Source: JBKPNJ01 sp963695705 (GTDB lineage Bacteria > Actinomycetota > Actinomycetes > Propionibacteriales > Nocardioidaceae). From it: a stretch of 64,000 nt of DNA. Made by a program: the position numbers and the translations under genes. The notes below the pieces were generated by a model. That model ran no database searches, had not been told where the DNA came from, and saw nothing but the letters and a program-made list of their open reading frames with translations. The stretch is from NCBI GenBank assembly GCA_963695705.1, contig CAVOHB010000010.1:186001-250000 (forward strand), read 5' to 3'. The stretch's first letter is position 1, and each line of letters begins with the position of its first letter. Shown here one piece after another: positions 53,194 to 61,823 of this stretch.

Positions 53194-54432
53194 ATGCGCA
53201 ACATCCTGAGCAGCCGCACATCGACGGCCGGTCGCCGAGGTCTCACCCGGGCCCTCGGGCTCGGATCCTCGCTGGCCGTGCTCGCCGCCCTGGGCATAGC
53301 GGCCGTGCCCTCATCAGGTGCATCCACCGGCTCCGGGGTCGCCACGAGCGACCGGACAGCGCCGGCCGCCAGCATCACCCGTGACCGCTTCGGAACCACC
53401 CCGGCTGGTGCACCGGTCTATCGATACACCCTCGTCAACACTCAGGGGATGCGCGTGCGCATCCTCACCTATGGCGGGATCGTGCAGTCGATGACCGCTC
53501 CGGACCGGCAGGGGAACTTCCGCAACGTCACTCTGGGGCTCGCCACCTTGAAGGAGTACCAGGCAGAGAGCCCGTACTTCGGCGCGATCATCGGCCGGTA
53601 CGCGAACCGGATCGACGAGGGCACCTTCACCCTCGACGGCACGACCTACCACCTGCCGATCAACAACCCGCCGAACAGCCTGCACGGCGGAACCAGAGGG
53701 TTCGACAAGCGCCTGTGGCAGCCGACGCCGCTGGAGCAGAACGGCACCGTGGGCCTGCGGCTGACCCGGGTCAGCCCCGACGGCGAGATGGGCTACCCCG
53801 GCACCATGCACATCACCGTGACGTACACGCTGACCAACACCAACGGGCTGCGGATGGACTACCGAGCCACCACCGATCAGGACACCATCATCAACCTGAC
53901 CAATCACGCCTACTTCAACCTGGCCGGAGAGGGATCAGGCACGGTCTACGACCAGCGCATGATGATCAACGCCGACCACTTCACCCCGATCGACTCCACA
54001 CTCATCCCGACCGGCCGGATCGCACCAGTCGCGGGCACGCCCTTCGACTTCACCGAGCCACGGGCCATCGGCTCCCGGATCCGTGACGGGGTACAACAGA
54101 TCGTCTTCGCGCACGGGTACGACCACAACTGGGTGCTGAACGGGACAGGCGGCCACGGGAACCTCACGCTGGCGGCCCGGGCGTACGACCCGGCGAGCGG
54201 GCGCGTACTGACTGTCCTCACCGACCAGCCCGGCGTGCAGTTCTACACCGGCAACTTCCTCGACGGCTCGATCGTCGGCATCAGCGGCAAGACCTACCGG
54301 CAGGGAGATGCATTCACGCTGGAGACCCAGCACTACCCCGACTCGCCCAACCACAAGAACTTCCCCACGACCGTGCTCCGAGCGGGCGACGTCTTCACCT
54401 CCTCGACCGTCTACCAGTTCTCGGCCCGGTAG
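53194..54432 (+). CDS. Secreted aldose 1-epimerase (galactose mutarotase family)
   Basis: The 412-residue exported protein has an N-terminal twin-Arg-like leader (TAGRRGLTRALGLGSSLAVL). Residues about 65-410 are an aldose-epimerase beta-sandwich with NPPNSLHGGTRGFDKRLW, LTNHAYFNLAGEG, GYDHNWVLNG and VLTDQPGVQFYTGNFLDG, covering the sugar-binding His and Glu regions. It would interconvert alpha/beta hexose anomers outside the cell. ATG at 53194 follows TAAGGAG. It stands alone between mobile-element remains and looks intact. Confidence 0.9.
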   Translation: MRNILSSRTSTAGRRGLTRALGLGSSLAVLAALGIAAVPSSGASTGSGVATSDRTAPAASITRDRFGTTPAGAPVYRYTLVNTQGMRVRILTYGGIVQSMTAPDRQGNFRNVTLGLATLKEYQAESPYFGAIIGRYANRIDEGTFTLDGTTYHLPINNPPNSLHGGTRGFDKRLWQPTPLEQNGTVGLRLTRVSPDGEMGYPGTMHITVTYTLTNTNGLRMDYRATTDQDTIINLTNHAYFNLAGEGSGTVYDQRMMINADHFTPIDSTLIPTGRIAPVAGTPFDFTEPRAIGSRIRDGVQQIVFAHGYDHNWVLNGTGGHGNLTLAARAYDPASGRVLTVLTDQPGVQFYTGNFLDGSIVGISGKTYRQGDAFTLETQHYPDSPNHKNFPTTVLRAGDVFTSSTVYQFSAR

Positions 54433-54565
54433 CGCAGTAGGACACCACCGCCGGTCACCTCGCCTAATCGGCGTGCGCGGCGAGGTGACCGCGGGGCGTC
54501 CTCGCGTTGCGTACCCTCGCGTTCCGGCTGCCTCTGCCACCCCTTGCAGCGATGCCGATCGGTGT

Positions 54566-55333
54566 TCAGCGTTTAAGGCAGACGTAGCTGCTCGACTGGT
54601 ACGCGTTCTCGTAGCCCAGCCGGCCGACCCACTTGATCCGACGCTGCTTCGACGGGTCGAAGCAGACGACATCAACGCCCAGAGCATTCAGGTCGCGCCT
54701 GATGACAGCGGTCCGAAACGGGCCGTCCTCAAGGCTGAAACGGGTCAGATGCTTGCGCTTGTGAAACTGGAACTGCGGCTCGTCCCGTAGGTAGTCCATG
54801 AAGTAGTCCCGAGGGTTGACCGCGTGGATCCGCGTTGTCAACATGGCGACGGTGATGGACAGCTCCGTGTTCGCAAGGACGGTGTCACCGCGTGCGCGCC
54901 ACCTATGACCCGGTTCGCCATCACCACGGCGTCCGGCACCCGCTGGTAGTGAAAGGGAGCCGCCCACGTGGTAGTTGTCGCTCCCGACCAGATCGCTTCG
55001 CCGAAGATGAGAAGAAGGGCCGTGAGGCCCACCGGTCCCGCGAGTCGCAACGCCGGCGTCGGCAACCTCTCGGTCAGCCTCGTCGCTGCGGCGCCGACCA
55101 AGGCCCCACACCGTCAACACCCAGGACATGCGCCACAGCGTCGGGCCCCGTCCGACCAGATCGAACGAGAGATGAGTGAAGCCGGGGATATACGTGATGC
55201 CGACCACCACGGCGAGCAGCCCGGTGGTGACCCGCGCCGGCGGATGCGGAAGCAGCAGGGCGGCCGATGTGGTGATCGGTGTGCTCGAGGAACCCACGAG
55301 TGCCGCCGAACGCCGAATCGACGCGAACGACAC
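54566..55333 (-). pseudogene. Multi-pass membrane protein (DUF6077-like), frameshifted
   Basis: The first minus-strand frame gives a membrane segment (TTGLLAVVVGITYIPGFTHL). A second contributes LAGPVGLTALLLIFGEAIWS. The last resumes with TELSITVAMLTTRIHAVNPR and ends WVGRLGYENAYQSSSYVCLK. Together they suit a large actinomycete membrane protein with a soluble C-terminal tail. At least two frameshifts (about 55090 and 54900) break it. The family name is tentative. Confidence 0.45.
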
Positions 55334-55384
55334 CCCGCGGTCGCAGACCTCGAGGAGTCGATCCGTACCAAGCAGCCATCGTCG

Positions 55385-55573
55385 ATCGGGCTGCTGGCGG
55401 TCCAGCGGAAGGCCGACGGTGACGGCATCGGCTACTGCGGACTGATCGACAGCGGACGAGGGTCGGAAGGCGAACCGGAACTGGCGTTCGAACTGCTACG
55501 CCGAGTCTCGGGTCCGGGATACGCGACCGAGGCCTCCCTCCAGAAGCCCATGGGAGGCGCGCACTTCGGGTGA
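55385..55573 (+). pseudogene. GNAT acetyltransferase fragment
   Basis: The frame reads IGLLAVQRKADGDGIGYCGL then EPELAFELLRRVSGPGYATE, the central strands and acetyl-CoA loop of RimJ/RimL-type GNATs. It then runs into unrelated sequence. Both ends are missing, so this is a relic of about 60 residues. Confidence 0.65.
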
Positions 55574-55994
55574 AGGTAGCCGTCCATGACGCGGCATGAA
55601 CGCGCGGACAGCGCCATGACAGAGCGCTCCACTCCTCCCGAGGGTTACCCGCCGGCATGGAAATCGAAGGAGACTGACCGGCAGCCGATGGCACGTCAGT
55701 CGCCCGACACGACGCACACCGGCCCAGAGGACGCAACCGCGGTCCGGGGCCATCCCCGCGCAGTAAGTTGGACTCGCCGCCTATCGCAGTTTCGGGTTAC
55801 GGCCGCCACCGCTGCGCTGCGGTGACTCCCTCCGCGGTATGCGCATCCAGTTTGCTACCTGGAACGCGCAAACCGTGAACTGCCGTATCACTCCTGTGCA
55901 TCGGGCGTCCGCAGCGGAAGGAGTCCGAGGACGGTCGCATCGCACTCCATCGCGGTGGTCTGCAGAAACAGGGTCCGGGTCGACCGGTGGTCTC
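55574..55994. other. Gene-free interval
   Basis: No supported coding frame; decayed island sequence. Confidence 0.4.
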
Positions 55995-56190
55995 TCACGT
56001 GTGCATGACCACGCCGTCGACCGGCAATGCGCGGGCGGAACCTCCGGAATCTGTGGAACCGCGCAGAGCCCTGGACAGCTCCCGGTCGGCGGTGACGACA
56101 GGGACGTCGTCCCCTGGGGGGTCCGTGCGGACCTGCTCCACGACAGTGTCGTCGACGCTCATGCCGCCCTGGACCGAAGGCCACTGGTCA
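55995..56190 (-). pseudogene. Possible NYN/NTP-hydrolase C-terminal fragment
   Basis: The minus-strand frame contains MSVDDTVVEQVRTDPPGDDV and PVVTADRELSRALR, reminiscent of YacP-like NYN-domain proteins (DDTIVELV...VVTADRELRRR). Only about 60 residues remain. It lies downstream of a tRNA-Met fragment on the same strand. Confidence 0.3.
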
Positions 56191-56240
56191 CACAGGCCAC
56201 TGGTCGGATCTGATGGCATATTGGTGGCACGATAGGCGAA

Positions 56241-56270
56241 GGCCCTTCCGCGATCCCCAGCGAAAGGGCC
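56241..56270 (-). terminator. Terminator hairpin downstream of the tRNA-Met fragment
   Basis: GGCCCTTCCGC and GCGAAAGGGCC (plus-strand order) pair with one mismatch around an 8-nt loop. It lies about 20 bp past the 3' end of the minus-strand tRNA fragment, where a tRNA terminator is expected. Confidence 0.65.
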
Positions 56271-56288
56271 TCTGACCTGCGCTTTCAT

Positions 56289-56340
56289 TGGTAGCGGGGG
56301 CAGGATTTGAACCTGCGACCTCTGGGTTATGAGCCCAACT
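56289..56340 (-). pseudogene. tRNA-Met(CAT) 3' fragment
   Basis: The minus strand reads GTTGGGCTCATAACCCAGAG then GTCGCAGGTTCAAATCCTGC and CCCCGCTACCA: a complete anticodon arm with CAT, T-arm and 3' acceptor of a tRNA-Met. The D-arm and the 5' acceptor strand GGTAGCGG are absent, replaced by unrelated sequence. This is the signature of a tRNA 3' end left by an integrative element. Confidence 0.8.
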
Positions 56341-56641
56341 GCCGCCCGGGCGTGTCGACCTTCATGCGCCGGTTCACGCCGCTCAAGAATGGCTCGGGCC
56401 CGACGAAGCTTGCGGAGCCGGGGTCGGGAGTTTTTCGGCTGGCTGACAGGACTGGTCAGAGGGGCTGGCAACCGCGATCCCTTTGAACTTCAGCGGGTCA
56501 TGCGGACTATGCAACGCCCGCGGCTGCTGGCAATTTACTGCACGACGTCACGTCAACGTCGCGGTGATTGCCGCCTATTCAGCGTCGTATGGCGGAACGC
56601 CTCGAAGCAACTCCCTGACGTTAGTTCCCAGGACGGCTGCG

Positions 56642-57754
56642 ATGGTGACCAACCGACCAAGCCAACTGCTCGCCTTGCAGAGAGATCTCGCGGTCGACCG
56701 CGCGCACGAGGTTGGTTTGCTCGACGCCGACGTCGCGTACTCGGCGGGGCACTACCGTCGCGACCACGTCGTCGGCCTGGACGGCAAGGTGTTCTCCAGC
56801 CCGCTGCGCACCCTGGACACCGAACAGGTCAACCCAACCACCGGCGAACTGAGGCCGGTGCGGCGTGACACCGCCCGGCAAAGGAACGGCGAGGGCGGCG
56901 TCGACGGGATCGTCTGGGGCACCAAGTTCGCCATCGCATCGGTTCGGTCCGCGCTCGCCAACCACCGCGTGATACTCGGCGTCGCCCACTTCGACGGCAA
57001 GGCACCCGGCGGGGAGGGAAGGGTGTTCACCGACCTCGCCCTCGACCTCGCGGGTCGCACCCGCGGGATCCAAGCCTTCACCGCCGACGGCGCCTGGCGA
57101 GGCACCCACCTCAACCAGATCCAGACCGCAACCGGTTGCGGCGTCATCGCACCCGCGCGTCGGCGGACCGGACGCAATGGCGGCATTGTTCTCAACGGCC
57201 ACGGCCACGCGGCCCAACCGCTGCCGTGGAGTCGGCGCCGCATCGCGCGGGAGGCAGCATGCGGCGGGCATCAACTGTGGGCGGCGGCCGGCACCTTGTT
57301 CGAGCAAGTCATCACCGCAGACGGTGATTCGGAGTTCCTCGAGCTGACACGCCACCAAACCAAACGCGCCACCACCCGCTACAAGAATGGAGGCGTTCAC
57401 CACCAGTTCTACGCCCGCTACACCCTCCCCTGCATTGGCCGGGCTGACCACGACTGGTGGGAACCCCTCCTCGCCACCGACCAGGACGCCAAGACTGGGT
57501 TCAACCGTTGCGAGTACCTCCGTGTTGTTCCCACCACCGGGAAACAGCACACGCGCCTGTACGGCATGCGGCAGGACACCGAAAGTCTCAACGCCCAACT
57601 CGAGCGCGCCTTCTACGGCCAACGACTACCCGCGTGGGGCGTCCACAACCAGACGCTTGTCGTCCTGCTGGCTGCCCAAGCCGAGAACTCATGGGCCCGC
57701 CACGTCTGGCACCACGAGGCCGAACACCAGCGACACACACCACCCGCCGCCTGA
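56642..57754 (+). CDS. Putative DDE transposase-like protein
   Basis: The 370-residue frame from ATG 56642 (open further upstream) contains HVVGLDGKVFSSPLRTLDTE, VFTDLALDLAGRTRG, FTADGAWRGTHLNQIQ and DTESLNAQLERAFYGQRLPA. The spaced acidic residues and the 'make a new DNA strand free of homologues' context suggest an IS-type DDE enzyme, but I cannot assign a family. No terminal inverted repeats were found around it. It appears unbroken. Confidence 0.45.
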   Translation: MVTNRPSQLLALQRDLAVDRAHEVGLLDADVAYSAGHYRRDHVVGLDGKVFSSPLRTLDTEQVNPTTGELRPVRRDTARQRNGEGGVDGIVWGTKFAIASVRSALANHRVILGVAHFDGKAPGGEGRVFTDLALDLAGRTRGIQAFTADGAWRGTHLNQIQTATGCGVIAPARRRTGRNGGIVLNGHGHAAQPLPWSRRRIAREAACGGHQLWAAAGTLFEQVITADGDSEFLELTRHQTKRATTRYKNGGVHHQFYARYTLPCIGRADHDWWEPLLATDQDAKTGFNRCEYLRVVPTTGKQHTRLYGMRQDTESLNAQLERAFYGQRLPAWGVHNQTLVVLLAAQAENSWARHVWHHEAEHQRHTPPAA

Positions 57755-57940
57755 CCCGCTTCTTCACGCCAGCACTTTGCTAGCCGCGGCATTTCGCGCA
57801 TCCTGCCTGGTCAACGCCGCATCCGGCGACCGGCCTGCGCCGCTCAGCCCGCCAACCCCTAAAATCGGCACATCCGCGAGTGGCTGACCAGCGACTGGCG
57901 GACATGCAGACGGTTTTCCACAAGCAAGTCCGCACGTCCC

Positions 57941-58013
57941 GCCCTCGTAGCTCAGGGGATAGAGCGTGGGTTTCCTAAACCCTGCGTCGCAGGTTCGAAT
58001 CCTGCCGAGGGCA
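57941..58013 (+). tRNA. tRNA-Arg (anticodon CCT)
   Basis: The 73-nt cloverleaf has acceptor GCCCTCG/CGAGGGC with discriminator A, D-arm GCTCAGGGGATAGAGC, anticodon arm with loop TTCCTAA (anticodon 57974-57976) and T-arm CAGGTTCGAATCCTG. It is immediately followed by an IS481 element, and extra copies of its 3' end lie beyond that element. Confidence 0.95.
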
Positions 58014-58017
58014 CTGC

Positions 58018-59396
58018 TGTGATGTCTCAAGACATCGGCGACAGCCGGACCTGCGAATGTAGGTTCGGCTGTTGTTCATTTTGGGGTGGGCGGGTGGGGC
58101 CTGTGGGTGTTCGGGTGGGCTGGTAGTCGCGGTTGGGGTTGAGGACTAGTTCGCGGAGTAGTTCGCCGGTGGCGGCGTTGACGACTCTGATGTGCAGGTC
58201 GTGGATGAGCAGGATGACGCAGGTTCCGGTGTGGGTTCGGCCGATGCCGATGTGGTGCAGTCGGCTGTTGTGGCGCAGGGTGACGGACCCGGCTTTGTCG
58301 ATGCGGTCGTGCCGGACCCGGTGGTGGGTGTCGGGATCCCTGCTCGGGCCTGGCAGTGGCTTTGGGCATCGATGTGTAGAGCGCGGCGGGGGTCGCTCGG
58401 TGGGGCAGCGAGCGGTGCGGCCGGCGGTGGTTGTACTCGGCGACGAAGCGGTCGAGAAGGTTCTGCAGCTGGTCGATCGTGGTGGGCTGGACGGGTTGGG
58501 CGCGCAGCCACTTCTTCAGGGTCTGCTGGAATCGTTCGGTCTTACCGCAGGTGGTGGGGTGGCCGGGTCGGGAGTTCTTCTGGACGATGTGGCGGCGTCG
58601 TAGCTCGTCTTCGAAGCTGTTGCGTCCACCGCGTCCCCCGGCGAGGCGGACGGTGTAGACCATGCCGTTGTCAGTGAGGGTGGAAGCTGGAACGCCGTGC
58701 TGGGCAAGGGCGGTGCGGAACGTGTTGACCACGATCGGGGTGGTGATCCGGGCGTGGGCGCTCACCTGAAGCGCGTAGCGGGTGCAGTCGTCGAGCCAGC
58801 TGATGATCTCCACCTCCGCGCCGGGTCGACCGTCGGGCCGGGTGAGCCGGTAGTGGGTGAAGTCCGATTGCCAGGTCTGGTTCGGCAGCGCGGCTTCGAA
58901 CCGGATGTAGGAGGACTTCGGTCGCTTCTTCGGTTCCGGGATCACCAGGCCGGCCCGAGCCAGGTGGCGGCTGATGGTCGATCTGGCTACTCGGTGTCGG
59001 TGGTGGTGCTCGAGGTGCCAGCCGATGGTGTCGGGCCCGGCGTCCAACCCGGCGTCGGTCAAATCTTTGCGGACCCGCACGATGAGGTCGACCACTTCCG
59101 GTGACAACGCGGACGGTGAGGTCTTAGGGCGCCGCGAACGAGGCTCCACCGCCGCCTCGCCCTCCGCCTCGTAGCGGGCCCTGAGCTTGTAGACCCAGGC
59201 GCGGTGCACGCCGTAGCGGGCGGCCACCTCGGCCGGGGTCTGGTGGTCGACGAACAGGGCGGTAATGACCAGGCGGGCTTTCGACGTGGGCTGCGACATG
59301 GCCGAGCATCGAGCCCGGCGAGGCTCTCGCCGATGACCCGAGACACGTGTCGCCTATGTCTTGAGACATGTGTCGCCGATGTCCTGAACCAGCACA
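58018..59396. mobile_element. IS481-type insertion sequence, copy B (1,379 bp)
   Basis: Left end TGTGATGTCTCAAGACATCG and right end (read inward) TGTGCTGGTTCAGGACATCG match copy A. A 4-bp CTGC flanks both sides as a possible target duplication. It sits 4 bp behind the tRNA-Arg gene. Confidence 0.85.
58076..59299 (-). CDS. IS481-family transposase (copy B), C-terminal frameshift
   Basis: The 407-residue frame has the same domain order as copy A: HTH TPAEVAARYGVHRAWVYKLR, and DDE residues in WQSDFTHY, TLTDNGMVY and KTERFQQT. After MPKATARPEQGS (about 58345) it turns into Arg/Pro/His-rich text. The true C-terminus (DTHHRVRHDRIDKAGSVTLR then HHIGIGRTHTGT) continues one frame over. The catalytic domain is complete, but the tail is altered, so activity is doubtful. 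Confidence 0.88.
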   Translation of the reverse strand: MSQPTSKARLVITALFVDHQTPAEVAARYGVHRAWVYKLRARYEAEGEAAVEPRSRRPKTSPSALSPEVVDLIVRVRKDLTDAGLDAGPDTIGWHLEHHHRHRVARSTISRHLARAGLVIPEPKKRPKSSYIRFEAALPNQTWQSDFTHYRLTRPDGRPGAEVEIISWLDDCTRYALQVSAHARITTPIVVNTFRTALAQHGVPASTLTDNGMVYTVRLAGGRGGRNSFEDELRRRHIVQKNSRPGHPTTCGKTERFQQTLKKWLRAQPVQPTTIDQLQNLLDRFVAEYNHRRPHRSLPHRATPAALYTSMPKATARPEQGSRHPPPGPARPHRQSRVRHPAPQQPTAPHRHRPNPHRNLRHPAHPRPAHQSRQRRHRRTTPRTSPQPQPRLPAHPNTHRPHPPTPK

Positions 59397-59434
59397 CTGC
59401 CGAGGGCACACTGCGAGGGCACTGCCGAGGGCAC
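59397..59434. repeat. Tandem copies of the tRNA-Arg 3' end
   Basis: CTGCCGAGGGCAC occurs at 59397-59409 and 59422-59434, with a one-base-shorter copy (CTGCGAGGGCAC) at 59411-59422. The same 13 bp ends tRNA-Arg at 58002-58014. These look like att-core remnants left by successive integrations. Confidence 0.8.
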
Positions 59435-59441
59435 TACAAAA

Positions 59442-59480
59442 CGGCAGGTCAGGCACCGGATTCACGCTGCGTGATCGGGG
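59442..59480. repeat. Copy of the integrase/tRNA-Lys junction sequence
   Basis: CGGCAGGTCA followed by a region ending GATTCACGCTGCGTGATCGG resembles 36071-36110 (CGGCAGGTCA...GATTCACTCTGCGTAG) over about 40 bp, with roughly three quarters identity by eye. At 36071 this is the 3' coding end of an integrase, so this is probably the tail of a second, lost integrase. Confidence 0.6.
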
Positions 59481-59727
59481 TCGGCGGGGGCCGTTCGCGG
59501 CCCCCTCCGAGGAGTCCGGCGACGCCGACTCGGTCGTGGGCTCCGCCTCGTTCGGCGTCTCCTCGGGCTCCGGACTGGGCAGCGTCGCGGTGCGCGTCCG
59601 AGTGGGCGAGATCGTGGGGCGGGCGCCGTCGCCGCCCTCCCCGGCCGCCGCAGGCGCCAACCACCAGCAGCACCAGCAGCAGCACTGCTGCCCGTCTGGC
59701 GTGTCGGATGAGCTCGACTGGGTGCAT
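59449..59727 (-). pseudogene. Small exported Pro/Thr/Glu-rich protein, probably frameshifted
   Basis: ATG at 59727 gives MHPVELIRHARRAAVLLLVL with a hydrophobic leader ending VVGAC, a possible lipobox. The frame then becomes Arg/His-rich, while the next frame reads PTISPTRTRTATLPSPEPEE, the kind of linker expected in an exported protein. The C-terminus runs into the att-like repeats. It follows the APC permease by 5 bp, suggesting an old operon cut by integration. Confidence 0.4.
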
Positions 59728-59732
59728 GACTG

Positions 59733-61067
59733 TCAACCGCCCGTCCCGCCGTGAGCCGGCGTATCCGCACGGCGGCTCTTCCACCACAGGTCGAGTACGA
59801 TCGCCAGGGCGAGGATGACCGCCAGCGCCACGGCCGTCCCGGGCTCGTCCACGAGTGTGGTGAAGGCGAACGCGACCAGGACGACGACGGTCGAGACGTC
59901 GGCCAGGACGAGCAACCACGCCTGGGCTCCGGTCTCGTGCCGGATCCGGAGGTGGCCGAAGGTCACCAGGGTGAACACGACGAGGGCGACGGCACTACCG
60001 ATCGAGGCGATTGCGTTCAGGTCGAAGAAGATCGCCAGGATCATCGCCGCGGCAGCGGTGAGCAGGATGCCCATGGGGGCGCGGCCAGCCACCCGGGTCC
60101 CCATCACCGGCGGGAACTGCCCCGCGCTGGCCATCTCCTCCGCGAGGCCCGTTGCCGGGTACAACCCCGAGTTCGTTGCACCGGCGGTGGCGAACAGCGC
60201 CGTGACACTCATCAGCCAGTAGCCGGCCGACCCGAGCACGGGCTCCGCGGCGACCGCCAGGGCAGTACCGCCCGAGGAGACCACCTCGTCGACGGTCAGC
60301 GTCCCGAAGACGCCGAGCGCGACCGCGACGTACACGACCGTTGCGATCCCCAGCGCCAGGTAGATCGCCCGAGGCAGCTGGCGCTGGGGGTCCGCCAGAT
60401 CCTTCGCGGTGAAGGTGATGACGCCGAACCCCAGGAACGCGAAAAACGTCAACGCCACGCTCGACACGATCTGGCCCCACGAGGGATAGCCCGAGAACGC
60501 CAGAAGGTCGATGTCCATGTTGGACAGGGTCGCGACCGAGAACACGACGAGAATGCCGATCACCACGATGACGACCACCGTCTGGGCGCTGGCAACGGCA
60601 CGGGAGCCGAGGATGTTCAGGCAAGCCATCACGATCAGGACGAGCACGGCGAAGAGCTGGGTCCAGTGGTCGTTGTCCGCGACAGCCGCGCTGGCATAGC
60701 TGCCGAAGGACACCGCGACCATCGCGGTGATGATCGCGTTAACGGCGAGCAGCAACCAGGCGAGCACGCCCGTGAAGTGTCCCTCGCCCCAGCCCCGCAC
60801 GACGTACTCCAGAAACCCACCGGCGGAGGGGTAGCGCGCACCGAGCTTGGCGAACGAATAGCCCTGCAGGACGGCAACCCCGCCAGCGATGAGGAAGGAG
60901 ATCCAGACCGCCGAGCCGGCCACCTCGCCCGCAGCGCCCAGCAGGGCGAAGATCCCGGCGCCAACCATGGAGCCGACGCCGATGAACGCCGCCTGCCGTA
61001 CGGATAGGCGCCGCGTGGCGCCGACCGTCGGTTCGTCACCTGCTGCCTCAACAGAGTCGTCAACCAT
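59733..61067 (-). CDS. APC-superfamily amino acid permease
   Basis: The 444-residue integral membrane transporter has about 12 helices. The first helix holds the substrate-binding glycine motif IGVGSMVGAGIFALLG, and helix 6 has FFAFLGFGVITFTAKDLADP. These are typical of amino acid/polyamine antiporter-type permeases. ATG at 61067 is preferred over the in-frame start at 61118. Substrate unknown. Confidence 0.9.
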   Translation of the reverse strand: MVDDSVEAAGDEPTVGATRRLSVRQAAFIGVGSMVGAGIFALLGAAGEVAGSAVWISFLIAGGVAVLQGYSFAKLGARYPSAGGFLEYVVRGWGEGHFTGVLAWLLLAVNAIITAMVAVSFGSYASAAVADNDHWTQLFAVLVLIVMACLNILGSRAVASAQTVVVIVVIGILVVFSVATLSNMDIDLLAFSGYPSWGQIVSSVALTFFAFLGFGVITFTAKDLADPQRQLPRAIYLALGIATVVYVAVALGVFGTLTVDEVVSSGGTALAVAAEPVLGSAGYWLMSVTALFATAGATNSGLYPATGLAEEMASAGQFPPVMGTRVAGRAPMGILLTAAAAMILAIFFDLNAIASIGSAVALVVFTLVTFGHLRIRHETGAQAWLLVLADVSTVVVLVAFAFTTLVDEPGTAVALAVILALAIVLDLWWKSRRADTPAHGGTGG

Positions 61068-61290
61068 CGCCTCAGCCCTCCGCAACTTCGAGGTATCCCC
61101 GGCTCCCACCGCCCACATCGCTCGTTCCTATGGTGAAGAAGTGCCCGACGAAACGACTCCCCCGTAGCGGGTGACGAGCGAAGATCCTCGCCGCGCCCCG
61201 CGTGGCGTCGGGCCCCGCCCCGCCTACTCGTCGACCAAAGGCGCCGCCACTGGCATCCCACTCAACGATGAGGACCGCCCGATCACCGGG

Positions 61291-61488
61291 AGAAACCCGA
61301 CACATGATCTGACGCTCGAGGACTTCAACAACGTCCGGAACGCCCTGCGCGCCTGGACCGCGACGCAACGGCCGGGACCGGAGGCGCCCAGCGACATGGC
61401 GGAAATCGTCGACTTCATGCTGGCGACACGAGCACGGATCGGTGAGGTCTTCGCCGTGCGCTGGGTCGACGTCGCACTCGATGCCGAC
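61291..61488 (+). pseudogene. Tyrosine integrase internal fragment
   Basis: The frame reads NPTHDLTLEDFNNVRNALRA then DMAEIVDFMLATRARIGEVF and AVRWVDVALDADRP, the start of an integrase catalytic domain with the first catalytic Arg in ARIGE. No N-terminal domain and no HxxR/Tyr end are nearby. It is a remnant of another integrase about 1.8 kb from the tRNA-Arg att copies. Confidence 0.75.
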
Positions 61489-61823
61489 CGCCCATCCGCT
61501 TCCGCCAGCGATACCCCCGAACCCGTACACGACCGCCATCCATGTGCCGCCCGCCGACGCGACGTGTACGCAGTCGCCGAGGTTGCCTGCGTACGTCTTT
61601 TCCGAGCGCGGATGGGTGTCTCGTTCCTGACTGAGCGGGACCGGTTTCTGTTCGGCGTCCTGGCGGTGGCAAGAGGCGTGCCGCCTCGGCGAGCCTCGGT
61701 GCTGGGGGCAGCGTGGGCGCGGGGATGCCATGCAGGCGGACCGCTCTGTCGCGGTCGCAGTCGACTGCGGAAGCCGACCGCCGTGAATCGGCGGTCAGCT
61801 CCGGCGAGCGAGGTCCGGGGTCT

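Noticed and set aside
59751..61007. 418-codon plus-strand frame opposite the APC permease
   Set aside because: Composition (Arg/Asp/Gly/His) is that of an antisense shadow; the permease strand has clear membrane helices.
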